A stretch of 23,349 bases of DNA from a bacterium (GTDB lineage: Bacteria > Cyanobacteriota > Vampirovibrionia > Gastranaerophilales > Gastranaerophilaceae): assembly GCA_017477685.1 (NCBI GenBank), contig JAFUUT010000011.1, forward strand, positions 1 to 23,349. The letters are read 5' to 3'. Positions 7,727-15,106 of this stretch are shown piece by piece. Under the pieces are notes generated by a model. The model ran no database searches and was not told the origin of the DNA. It worked only from the letters and a program-made list of their open reading frames with translations. Position numbers and translations under genes: made by a program. The first letter of the stretch is position 1; each line of letters opens with the position of its first letter.

Positions 7727-7750
7727 GAGGACATTTGTCCTCTTTTTTTT
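7727..7750 (+). terminator. intrinsic terminator, no gene immediately upstream
   Basis: GAGGAC (7727-7732) pairs with GTCCTC (7737-7742) and is followed by eight T residues (7743-7750). The nearest upstream plus-strand gene ends 380 bp earlier. Confidence 0.8.
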
Positions 7751-7764
7751 ATACCGATAAAGAA

Positions 7765-7793
7765 TTGATTTTAATTCTGAAATAATATACACT
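7765..7793 (+). promoter_or_regulatory. putative leaderless promoter of the oppD-like gene
   Basis: TTGATT (7765-7770), a 17-bp spacer and TACACT (7788-7793), followed by exactly six T residues and then the ATG at 7800. There is no purine-rich ribosome site; the upstream bases are all T. The predicted start of transcription coincides with the start codon. Confidence 0.6.
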
Positions 7794-7799
7794 TTTTTT

Positions 7800-8759
7800 A
7801 TGGTTGAAAATATTTTAGAAGTAAAAAATATAAATTTGGGATTTCAGTCGGAGGAAAAGTTTTTTCAGGCTTTGTATGATGTTTCATTTTCATTGTGTAA
7901 AGGTAAAACACTTGCTCTAGTCGGAGAATCCGGTTGCGGCAAAACTATGAGCGCAATGAGTATTTTGAATTTAATCCCGAAGAATGCAAAAATTACGAGT
8001 GGAGAAGTTATCTTTAAAGGCGAAAATCTTCTTGAAAAAAGTCAAAAAGAAATGTCTAATATTAGAGGCGGAAAAATTGCACTTATTCCGCAAGATCCTA
8101 TGACATCTTTAAATCCGCTCTATACGGTCGGGGATCAGTTATTGGAAGTTATAAAAATTCATCAAAATTTGTATGGCGCTGAAGCATGGACAAAGGCTGT
8201 AGAGGCTTTTGAACAGGTTCAAATACCTGATGCAAAATCAAGACTCAAAAATTATCCTCATGAGTTTTCGGGTGGGATGAAACAAAGAGCAATTATCGCT
8301 ATGGCTCTTGCATGTAATGCGGAAATTATTATTGCAGACGAACCGACAACGGCTCTTGATGTTACTATTCAAGCCCAAATAATGAAACTTTTAAAAGAAA
8401 TTAAGAAAAATAACCAAACTTCAATACTATTAATTACTCATGATTTAGCTTTAGTTAATGAAAATGCAGATGATGTCGCAGTAATGTACTCAGGGCGTAT
8501 AGTTGAAAAAGCACCTGTGAAAGAGTTCTTTAATACTCCAAATCACCCGTATTCAAAAGCGTTGTTAAAGTCATTGCCTTCAAATAAGTCAGGAATGCTT
8601 GATACTATTCAAGGACAGCCGCCTGCTCTAAATCAGGTTATAGACGGCTGTAAATTTCACCCCAGATGTGGTTTTTGCATAGAAAAATGTAAAAACGAAG
8701 TTCCGAATTTAGCCCAAATATCTTCAAATCACGTGAGTGCGTGTTTTTTAAATGATTGA
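7800..8759 (+). CDS. oligopeptide/dipeptide ABC transporter ATPase, OppD/DppD type
   Basis: This 319-residue cytoplasmic ATPase has Walker A GESGCGKT (42-49), Q-loop PQDP (Q98), the ABC signature FSGGM (156-160), Walker B IIIADEP (176-182) and the switch His214. The C-terminal peptide-transporter extension (HPYSKALLKSLP... GCKFHPRC...) carries the cysteines C284, C290, C297 and C315 plus an extra C293; in some OppD proteins this region binds an iron-sulfur cluster. Such ATPases power import of peptides or nickel through partner permeases. Here no permease, binding protein or OppF is adjacent, so it is an orphan, and the substrate cannot be read from context. Its end overlaps the convergent mntP-like gene by 12 bp. 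Confidence 0.92.
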   Translation: MVENILEVKNINLGFQSEEKFFQALYDVSFSLCKGKTLALVGESGCGKTMSAMSILNLIPKNAKITSGEVIFKGENLLEKSQKEMSNIRGGKIALIPQDPMTSLNPLYTVGDQLLEVIKIHQNLYGAEAWTKAVEAFEQVQIPDAKSRLKNYPHEFSGGMKQRAIIAMALACNAEIIIADEPTTALDVTIQAQIMKLLKEIKKNNQTSILLITHDLALVNENADDVAVMYSGRIVEKAPVKEFFNTPNHPYSKALLKSLPSNKSGMLDTIQGQPPALNQVIDGCKFHPRCGFCIEKCKNEVPNLAQISSNHVSACFLND

Positions 8760-9290
8760 TTTTATAGCCAGAATTAAAAGTATTAACCCCCCGAGAATAT
8801 GGAGAAATTTTTTGCGGATATTTTCTATATAATTCCCGCTCCAAAATCCTAATTGTGACATTATAAAAGAAGTAATTCCGATAATTAATGCCGATAAAAG
8901 CAGGTTTGTTGAGGTTAATTTTATTGTTGTTCCTGAGATAAGTGCATCAATACTTGTTGCAATGGAAAGCATAATTAAACATTTAAAATCAATACATTGA
9001 ATTTCTTCTTTTTCGGCTTTTGAAAATGCTTGTAATATAAAATTCAAACCAAGTATAAAAAATATTCCAAAGACAATCCATCTGCTGTAGTGATTTATCA
9101 TGTTGTATATCTTATCTGTTGCGATATAACCTATAATTGGCATCAGCCCTTGAAATAATCCCATGCAAAAAGCGAGCTTTAAAGAATTCTTTACTCTTTG
9201 CGATTTGAACAGAAGTCCTTGAGAAAAAGATACAATAAGACAGTCAATCCCGAGTGCTATAGCAAGTAATGTAATATCAATTAAGTTCAA
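8748..9290 (-). CDS. mntP: MntP-family manganese efflux protein
   Basis: The 180-residue protein is almost wholly hydrophobic, with six predicted membrane helices. It shows the two family motifs: LGIDCLIVSFSQG near residues 13-25 (D16) and ATSIDALISG near 111-120 (D115), matching the intramembrane aspartates of MntP. MntP exports Mn2+ across the inner membrane. The start is TTG at 9290, chosen because it gives the usual N-terminus and follows a GAGGT site. That start lies inside the end of the upstream DUF4127 gene (14-bp overlap), so the two are likely translationally coupled. I see no mnt-type riboswitch. It could be a divergent paralogue with another metal, but the fold assignment is firm. 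Confidence 0.82.
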   Translation of the reverse strand: MNLIDITLLAIALGIDCLIVSFSQGLLFKSQRVKNSLKLAFCMGLFQGLMPIIGYIATDKIYNMINHYSRWIVFGIFFILGLNFILQAFSKAEKEEIQCIDFKCLIMLSIATSIDALISGTTIKLTSTNLLLSALIIGITSFIMSQLGFWSGNYIENIRKKFLHILGGLILLILAIKSII

Positions 9291-10611
9291 TTTCTACCTC
9301 AAACAATCTGTCCCAGGGGTAAATATAGCTTATACTATATTTATTCCCAAATATTTTCTGTACTTTCTTTTCAAAAGGCTCCATAAGCGTTTTTATTTTG
9401 CTGCAATCCGGTTTTTCAAGTTGTTGTCTGACATTTGCCTGATATGCCCAGTCGTCTAAAAATCTTGTAACTTGCAGTTTTGTAAAATTTTCTTTGTTGT
9501 ATTTTTGAGAAAGGAATTTATATTTACTTCCGCAAATAAGACTGCCAAGAGAGTTTGCGGTTGTATTCCATGCGGAATATCCGTAAAAATACTTATCATT
9601 CGGTTTATTTTTTAGTAGTTCTTCAACAAAATTGTTGTCTGCTCCGTTGGCAAATCTTACATCTGCAATCATATATGGTCTGTCTGGCGGGATAAATTCT
9701 CCTTCAAAATTTTTAGTATCCACTCCCATAACTATTTCGCCTTGTGTGTCTTTAAAATTATTTATATATAAAATGATATCCGCATTTTCATAATCAGAAA
9801 CGATGCATCCTGCAAGTTCAATTTGCCCTTGAACGGATTTTTCGACGGATACGTCTTCATAGTTTGAGATTAATTTCTTGCTTTCAGGTTCTAAGAATAT
9901 CGGACATATTTTTACTTCTTTATTTAATGCTCTTGATAGAAGGCTTAGGGGTATTTCATCTGCGCCGGTTTTGGTAAATCCTCCAAGTGCTTCCAGTTCT
10001 TGTGCTTCTTTGACATTCAAACCGTATTGTGCGCAGTCATCTTTTGAAAATACAAGTGATTCAAAAAGTCCTTCTTTTTGCCATTCTAGGTAAATTTTAT
10101 TAATTTCAAAGTTCCGTTTTCTTGTATTCAAATAGTCTTCAATAATACTTTGCGGAACATCTGTTTTTGCTTTTCCGTTTTTGTGCAGATTATATGAATA
10201 TTGAAAAATTTTTTCGCCGTATAAATTCCAGTATTCTTTTTCTTCTTCATTATAATTGTTATTTGAAATTCTCATTATGCTTGAAAATGCGTATATTTTT
10301 GCATTTTTTGTTTTAAGGATTTGTTTTATATTTTCTATTCTGTTTTTAATTTGTTCAAAAGAATCTTTACTTCTGCGAGAGGGTATTAATCCTCCATATG
10401 CTATTGTATCAAGGGACATGATTATTGCATCAACTGAGGGTAACTTATTTAGCCAATCTGTTAGCGCTTCAATGTCGGCAATATTTTTCAAATCGCCTAA
10501 ATATTTTCTGTCCGGAATAAAAAATTCTATTTCAGAATCTATACCGGCAATTGTCTGTGCCAAAGTGTAGCAAACAGGTCTGTTATCAATAGGTAAAAAC
10601 GCAATCTTCAT
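9277..10611 (-). CDS. DUF4127 family protein
   Basis: The 444-residue protein begins MKIAFLPIDNRPVCYTLAQ, the signature opening of DUF4127 proteins, and continues with DAIIMSLDTIAYGGLIPSRR. DUF4127 members are usually around 500 residues and have no established function that I know. There is no signal peptide or membrane helix, so it is probably cytoplasmic. An in-frame TTG at 10629 would add six residues, but it overlaps the -10 element, so the ATG at 10611 is preferred. There is no Shine-Dalgarno before it. It overlaps the mntP-like gene by 14 bp, suggesting one transcript; a role connected to metal handling would be speculation. Confidence 0.85.
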   Translation of the reverse strand: MKIAFLPIDNRPVCYTLAQTIAGIDSEIEFFIPDRKYLGDLKNIADIEALTDWLNKLPSVDAIIMSLDTIAYGGLIPSRRSKDSFEQIKNRIENIKQILKTKNAKIYAFSSIMRISNNNYNEEEKEYWNLYGEKIFQYSYNLHKNGKAKTDVPQSIIEDYLNTRKRNFEINKIYLEWQKEGLFESLVFSKDDCAQYGLNVKEAQELEALGGFTKTGADEIPLSLLSRALNKEVKICPIFLEPESKKLISNYEDVSVEKSVQGQIELAGCIVSDYENADIILYINNFKDTQGEIVMGVDTKNFEGEFIPPDRPYMIADVRFANGADNNFVEELLKNKPNDKYFYGYSAWNTTANSLGSLICGSKYKFLSQKYNKENFTKLQVTRFLDDWAYQANVRQQLEKPDCSKIKTLMEPFEKKVQKIFGNKYSISYIYPWDRLFEVEIELN

Positions 10612-10617
10612 AAAAGG

Positions 10618-10647
10618 ATTATATATCAATGAGCTATAAAAATCTAA
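10618..10647 (-). promoter_or_regulatory. putative leaderless promoter of the DUF4127 gene
   Basis: On the minus strand TATAAT (10623-10618) sits exactly six bases before the ATG at 10611. A weak -35, TTAGAT (10647-10642), lies 18 bp upstream. No ribosome site is present. Confidence 0.5.
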
Positions 10648-10651
10648 TCTA

Positions 10652-10680
10652 TTAACAAAATGAGGAATATGTGCTAATAT
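10652..10680 (+). promoter_or_regulatory. promoter of the exported-protein/TPR unit
   Basis: TTAACA (10652-10657), a 17-bp spacer and an extended -10, TGC-TAATAT (10672-10680). This predicts a short leader that carries AAGGAG (10691-10696). It is back-to-back with the DUF4127 promoter. Confidence 0.65.
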
Positions 10681-10707
10681 ATTTGTAACTAAGGAGAGAA
10701 GAATATT

Positions 10708-11391
10708 ATGATGAAAAGAATTTTTGCAATAATTATAGGTATTGTTATAACAGCACAGATGAGCTTTGCGGCTTCACCGTTCAGCGGAAATGCAAAGACC
10801 AAAAGAATTCCTGCCGGAACTGTTTTAAAATTAAAAATGTTAAATCCGATTGATACAGCATTAAATACCTCAGGTAGTGATTTTACGGCTATGCTTTTGA
10901 CAGACCAGAAATCTGAGATGGATGATGAGGTGATTTTACCTGTAGGTTCTATTATCAGAGGTTCGGTAAAGAATATAGTTCCGTCAAAGAGATTGTCTAA
11001 AGGAGCTATTTTATATTTGGATTTTGACCATGTTGTAACTCCTAACGGAAGACAAATACCGTTAAGTTTAACTGTTACTGGCAGAACTGATACGACTTTT
11101 GACGGTGGTATAACAACAACAAAAGGTTACTTCGATGCATGGAAACAAACTTGTGCAAAATCTGCTGATATTACAAAAAATTCTGTAGAGTGGGCTTCTG
11201 ATGTTACGGATAGCGGCTTCAGATATGTTCTTATTCCTGTAAGTGCTGTAGGCGGTGCATTCGGTACTGCGGGATATTTTGTATATGATAGTATTGCTGA
11301 CCTTATAAGAAAAGGTAAAGATGTTAGGCTGCTTAAAGACGAGATTATAGACGTTATTCTTGTGGAACCTATTGATGCTCCGGTAATTTAA
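10708..11391 (+). CDS. exported protein of unknown function, beta-rich
   Basis: The 227-residue product starts with a clear Sec signal peptide (MMKRIFAIIIGIVITAQMSFA, cleavage probably after SFA near residue 21). The mature part has the pattern IPAGTVLKLKMLNPIDTA, then ILPVGSIIRGSVKNI, then LYLDFDHVVTPNGRQIPL. This resembles a periplasmic beta domain seen in many Gram-negative proteins and loosely in VirB10/TrbI-like folds; I know no defined function. Residues about 175-200 are hydrophobic (VLIPVSAVGGAFGTAGYFVY), perhaps a membrane hairpin. AAGGAG precedes tandem ATGs; I use the first. One base separates it from the TPR gene, so the two form an operon and may work together at the cell envelope. 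Confidence 0.75.
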   Translation: MMKRIFAIIIGIVITAQMSFAASPFSGNAKTKRIPAGTVLKLKMLNPIDTALNTSGSDFTAMLLTDQKSEMDDEVILPVGSIIRGSVKNIVPSKRLSKGAILYLDFDHVVTPNGRQIPLSLTVTGRTDTTFDGGITTTKGYFDAWKQTCAKSADITKNSVEWASDVTDSGFRYVLIPVSAVGGAFGTAGYFVYDSIADLIRKGKDVRLLKDEIIDVILVEPIDAPVI

Positions 11392-11392
11392 A

Positions 11393-12313
11393 ATGTCAAA
11401 TATCGATAAAATAGAAGAGCTGCAAGGCTTGTTAAGAGAAGATGCAAATAATTTCCAAGCAAGGCGTGAACTTGCTGTTCTTCTTATGGATTCCGGTTTT
11501 AACGAGGAATCTTTAAAAAATCTTTTATACTTATCAAAAATATTCACTGATGATAGCGGGATATTCTATAATCTTGGTATTGTATACGAAAAATTAAAGC
11601 AGTTTGCAAAGGCAAAAGAGTCCTATCAGCGAGCATTGGAAATAGATCCAAAAGAGATTGATGCTCTTTACAATTTAGGGCTTGTTTATATGGAATTGCA
11701 AGAGTATGAAGCTGCTATAAATACCTTCAAACAAGTTATCAAATTCGATCCTCAGGATTCTAATTCGTATTTTAATCTCGGGCTGGTATATTTTAAACAA
11801 CGGGATTATACCTCTGCAATAAGATATTTTCAGGAAACAATAGATTTGAATGACGAAGATATATATGCACATTTTTATATAGGTAATATTTTAAAAGAAG
11901 TTGGGGAGTATGTAGGCGCAAGGGAAGAATTTGAAAAAGTCTTAGAACTTTCTCCTGAATATAGCTGGGCATATTATAATCTTGCGGTTTTGGATTATGA
12001 AGAAGGGGATTTTTCAAGTTCTGAAGAAAATTTGCAAAAGACAATAGAGCTAAACCCATCGGATATTGAAGCATACAAAATTTTAGCTCAAATTACCGCC
12101 AAAAACGGTTATTATTCGGATGCAGAGGATATTATTCAGCACGCGATTGACAATTGCGGAGAACAAGGTGATTTATACTATCTTGCCGGAGAAATATTTA
12201 AATCGGAAGGGGATGTTGAAAAAAGTAAAGAGTATTTTAACAAGGCGTTATCTAATTCTAAAACCTTGTCTGTTCCTATTGTCAGGGTACAAAGTGCTTT
12301 AGCTTCATTATAA
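11393..12313 (+). CDS. tetratricopeptide-repeat protein
   Basis: The 306-residue protein consists almost entirely of about eight TPR units. These start with a degenerate one near residues 10-50 and continue with regular 34-residue repeats such as FYNLGIVYEKLKQFAKAKES, LYNLGLVYMELQEYEAAINT and YFNLGLVYFKQRDYTSAIRY. TPR superhelices are protein-protein interaction scaffolds. There is no signal peptide, so it is presumably cytoplasmic. Its ATG comes one base after the stop of the exported-protein gene and has no Shine-Dalgarno, so translation probably depends on reinitiation. Which partner it binds cannot be told. Confidence 0.9.
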   Translation: MSNIDKIEELQGLLREDANNFQARRELAVLLMDSGFNEESLKNLLYLSKIFTDDSGIFYNLGIVYEKLKQFAKAKESYQRALEIDPKEIDALYNLGLVYMELQEYEAAINTFKQVIKFDPQDSNSYFNLGLVYFKQRDYTSAIRYFQETIDLNDEDIYAHFYIGNILKEVGEYVGAREEFEKVLELSPEYSWAYYNLAVLDYEEGDFSSSEENLQKTIELNPSDIEAYKILAQITAKNGYYSDAEDIIQHAIDNCGEQGDLYYLAGEIFKSEGDVEKSKEYFNKALSNSKTLSVPIVRVQSALASL

Positions 12314-12343
12314 TTATTTTTGATTTTGTATAGAAGCATGTTG

Positions 12344-12352
12344 TGTTATAAT
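12344..12352 (+). promoter_or_regulatory. extended -10 promoter of mnmA
   Basis: TG-T-TATAAT (12344-12352) is a perfect extended -10. The -35 is poor (TTTTGT at 12324-12329 with 17-bp spacing), as is common for extended -10 promoters. The leader is about 20 nt. Confidence 0.6.
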
Positions 12353-12379
12353 CTAAAAAAAGTATATGAAAGGATTATA

Positions 12380-13450
12380 ATGAAAGTTTTAGTCGGATTA
12401 TCGGGCGGTGTTGATTCTTCTGTTGCGGCATTGATATTAAAACAGCAGGGATATGAAGTCATAGGAGCAACAATGTCTATATGGGGCAAGCACGGTCTTG
12501 CTGCTGCCGAGGGGAAACATAATGCATGTTATGGGCCTGATGAAAAAGAAGATATTGAACTTGCACAAAAATTGGCAAATCAACTGGGAATTCCTTATCA
12601 TGTAGTTGATTGTGTCACAAAATATGAAGATATTGTAATTGAAAACTTCAAGAAAGAGTATTTGCAGGGACATACTCCAAATCCTTGTGTGTGGTGTAAT
12701 GCGTTAATTAAATTCGGTGTTTTACCTGAAGTTGCACGGCTTAACGGTGTTGAGTTTGACAAATTCGCTACCGGTCATTATGCCAGAGTAGAGGAAGAAA
12801 ACGGAAGATATGTTTTAAAGCGCGGAGTTGCACCTCATAAGGATCAATCGTATTTTTTGTATAGATTAAAACAAGAGCAGTTAAAGAATATTATTCTTCC
12901 GCTCGGTAATTATACAAAAGATCAGATACGTGCAATTGCAAAAGAAAACGGACTTGAGGCTGCGGACAAACCTGATAGTCAGGATTTTTACGGCGGAGAT
13001 TATAACGAACTTTTAGGTGTAGAAGATAAAATTGGTAATATTGTTGATTTATACGGAAAGATTCTGGGTACTCATAAGGGAATATGGAATTATACAATCG
13101 GTCAAAGAAAAGGAATAGGTGTTTCTGCGCCTGAACCGTTGTATGTTTTAGAACTTCGAAAAGATACTAATGAAGTTGTTATAGGGCCTGCAGATAAGAC
13201 TTTCAAGAAATCGTTAATTGCAAATGATTTGAACTGGATTGCGATTGACGGTTTAAAAACTTCAATAAAGGCACAGGCAAAAATACGTTCCACTCAAGAA
13301 CCGACTCCTGTGGAGCTGATTCCGCACGGGCATGATGAAGTTGAGGTGGTATTTGAAGATATGCAAAAGTCTATTGCTATCGGGCAATCTGCAGTATTTT
13401 ATGATGGTGACAAAGTTTTAGGCGGCGGAGTTATTAAAAGTGCGCAATAA
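12380..13450 (+). CDS. mnmA: tRNA 2-thiouridylase MnmA, atypical second-Cys site
   Basis: MnmA activates U34 of Lys, Glu and Gln tRNAs with ATP and inserts sulfur to give s2U34. The 356-residue product has the PP-loop GLSGGVDSS (6-14), the family motif NPCVWCN (C103 and C106), the ATP/tRNA-binding TGHYAR (131-136), and the C-terminal beta-barrel with YTIGQRKGIGV. The segment KPDSQDFYGGDY (197-208) is normally DSQxICF; the second catalytic cysteine is Tyr204 here. HNACYGPDEKEDIE (47-60) also departs from the usual CC pattern, suggesting a distinct MnmA subgroup. The ATG at 12380 has AAAGGA upstream; a TTG at 12320 lies on the promoter and is rejected. A tRNA-Glu gene, a natural substrate type, is in the same window. 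Confidence 0.9.
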   Translation: MKVLVGLSGGVDSSVAALILKQQGYEVIGATMSIWGKHGLAAAEGKHNACYGPDEKEDIELAQKLANQLGIPYHVVDCVTKYEDIVIENFKKEYLQGHTPNPCVWCNALIKFGVLPEVARLNGVEFDKFATGHYARVEEENGRYVLKRGVAPHKDQSYFLYRLKQEQLKNIILPLGNYTKDQIRAIAKENGLEAADKPDSQDFYGGDYNELLGVEDKIGNIVDLYGKILGTHKGIWNYTIGQRKGIGVSAPEPLYVLELRKDTNEVVIGPADKTFKKSLIANDLNWIAIDGLKTSIKAQAKIRSTQEPTPVELIPHGHDEVEVVFEDMQKSIAIGQSAVFYDGDKVLGGGVIKSAQ

Positions 13451-13463
13451 TAGTGCCTTAAAT

Positions 13464-13490
13464 TTGTTTTTATGCAATAATTTATATAAT
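13464..13490 (+). promoter_or_regulatory. probable promoter of the hydrogenase gene
   Basis: TATAAT (13485-13490) is preceded by TTGTTT (13464-13469) at a short 15-bp spacing. It would give a leader of about 20 nt containing AAAGGA (13502-13507). Confidence 0.45.
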
Positions 13491-13517
13491 TGTAAATTAG
13501 TAAAAGGATAGTTAATT

Positions 13518-14993
13518 ATGTCAATGAATACCCCGAATAAACAAACATCACGATTAAAAAGAGAGATACTTGCACGGATTATCAGGGCATATCTTGGTGA
13601 TAATTTTGAAGAAGAGGTGCGTTTAATTCCTTATAAAATGCGCCCTCAAGGAAGTGACGTGCCTTTCAGGTGTTGTGTGCATAAAGAACGTGCAATTCTC
13701 AGGGATAGAGTAATTGCAAGTTTAGGTTTTGATATAGAAGAAGCTCTGGATAGTGATTTGTTGTCTAATATTGCAAAAGCGGCAAATGAAAGAACAAAAG
13801 TTGAAGAATATCCTTTGACCCTTTTGCAGACGGCTTGTAACGAGTGTGTTCCGGCTAGAATTCATGTCACAGATTTATGTCAGGGTTGTGTTGCCCGTCC
13901 TTGTGAATCTGCATGCAGATTCGGGGCTATAAAAGTTGAAAACGGCAAATCGAGAATCGACCAAACAAAATGTAAAAGCTGCGGTCTATGCGCTCAGGTT
14001 TGTCCGTTCCAAGCTATTACCAAAATAATTGTACCATGTGAAAATGCTTGTCCTGTGGGGGCTATTGCTAAAGATGAAGACGGTATTACAAGAATTAATC
14101 ATGAAAAATGTATTTCTTGCGGCAAGTGCGTAAATGCATGTCCTTTCGGTGCGGTTCACAAAAAAAGCCATATTATAGACATTTTAAAAAGCATTAAAGA
14201 AAAGAAAAATGTGGTAGCGATGGTAGCTCCTTCCATGATGGCTCAGCTGCCTTGTACTCCGGAACAATTGCGTAGTGCCATTTTAAAACTGGGTTTTTCT
14301 GATGTTGTAGAAGTAGCAGTGGGTGCTGATGTAACAACAGAGAAAGAATCGAAAGAATTCAGAGAACGGGTTATAGAGGGCGGCGCACCGTTTATGACTA
14401 CTTCGTGCTGTGCGGCATATAATGAACTTGTCGAAAAACATATTCCTGAAATAGATGAGTTCCGCTCTACAACAAAAACTCCGGCATATTATACTGCTGA
14501 AATAGTCAAAAAGGCACAGCCTGATGCGGTGACAGTATTTTTCAGCCCTTGTGTTGCCAAAAGACGTGAGGCTATGAAAAATCCTAACATTGACTATGTA
14601 TTGAATTATGAAGAATTAGGTGCTTGGTTTGTTGCTTTGAGTCTTCAAGTTGCAGAATGTGACGGGTCTGAGTATACAAAAGAATCTTCCGCACAGGCAA
14701 GAAATTTCGGTATAACAGGCGGTGTTGCAGCAGCAGTTAATTCATTGCTTGATGAAAATGAAAAAGCTAAAGCACATATTATCAACGGATTAGATAAGGC
14801 TGCAATCAGAGATTTGAAGAAATTTGCAAAAAATAAGAATTGCGAATTCGGTGATTTGATTGAGGTTATGGCATGCCCCGGCGGATGCTTAGGCGGTTCA
14901 AGTACTATTAACGGATTTAGGCAGGCAAGTAAACAACTTGCGGAATATGTCGCTAAAAGTCCTGAAATTAAAGATGTTTTAAAAAATAATTAA
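13518..14993 (+). CDS. group B monomeric [FeFe] hydrogenase
   Basis: The 491-residue cytoplasmic protein combines ferredoxin-like iron-sulfur segments with an H-cluster domain. N-terminal cysteines are C107/C110, C121-C124-C129-C133, C152-C155-C158-C162, C174/C178 and C198-C201-C204-C208, enough for two or more [4Fe-4S] clusters. The three H-cluster motifs are L1 TTSCCAAY (C297, C298), L2 SPCVAKRREA (C345) and L3 EVMACPGGCLGG (C453, C457). Proline after the L1 cysteines and methionine before the L2 cysteine, usual in group A enzymes, are replaced. This and the gene length fit group B1/B3. It likely couples ferredoxin to H2 in fermentation; no maturases (HydE, HydF, HydG) are in the window. 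The start at 13518 has an AAAGGA site. Confidence 0.88.
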   Translation: MSMNTPNKQTSRLKREILARIIRAYLGDNFEEEVRLIPYKMRPQGSDVPFRCCVHKERAILRDRVIASLGFDIEEALDSDLLSNIAKAANERTKVEEYPLTLLQTACNECVPARIHVTDLCQGCVARPCESACRFGAIKVENGKSRIDQTKCKSCGLCAQVCPFQAITKIIVPCENACPVGAIAKDEDGITRINHEKCISCGKCVNACPFGAVHKKSHIIDILKSIKEKKNVVAMVAPSMMAQLPCTPEQLRSAILKLGFSDVVEVAVGADVTTEKESKEFRERVIEGGAPFMTTSCCAAYNELVEKHIPEIDEFRSTTKTPAYYTAEIVKKAQPDAVTVFFSPCVAKRREAMKNPNIDYVLNYEELGAWFVALSLQVAECDGSEYTKESSAQARNFGITGGVAAAVNSLLDENEKAKAHIINGLDKAAIRDLKKFAKNKNCEFGDLIEVMACPGGCLGGSSTINGFRQASKQLAEYVAKSPEIKDVLKNN

Positions 14994-15106
14994 TTTGTTC
15001 ACGTCTTTTTGGATAATAATAATTGCCGATTTTGATAATGTGATATCTGTTTAAAATTCATAAAATGATAATACCGGTAATTCGGTAAGAATAGGAGGTA
15101 TTATTT

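Larger units (their letters stand above)
7346..7799. other. 454-bp gene-free region with clustered palindromic repeats
   Basis: No credible reading frame is present. From left to right it holds an imperfect 13-bp direct repeat (7363-7375 and 7454-7466), an ATTGC...GCAAT palindrome (7389-7410), an 8-bp perfect palindrome (7464-7481), a CCCTCTC/GAGAGGG palindrome (7523-7547), a small TGCAT/ATGCA hairpin (7644-7660), a 16-bp hairpin (7675-7726), an intrinsic terminator (7727-7750) and the promoter of the next gene. GC content rises in the first half relative to the flanks. It looks like a landing site for dispersed intergenic repeats plus an RNA 3' end. Confidence 0.7.

Noticed and set aside
7604..7792. 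62-codon minus-strand frame in the gene-free region
   Set aside because: It runs through the hairpin and terminator and has no ribosome site or plausible composition.
9291..9360. Manganese riboswitch in front of the mntP-like gene
   Set aside because: The mntP-like start lies inside the DUF4127 coding region, leaving no untranslated leader to hold one.
11068..11547. 159-codon minus-strand frame
   Set aside because: It spans the junction of the exported-protein and TPR genes in antisense, and its product has no recognisable pattern.
12320..12379. Upstream TTG start for mnmA
   Set aside because: The extra 20 codons cover the extended -10 promoter, and MnmA normally begins directly with the MKVLVGLSGG segment.
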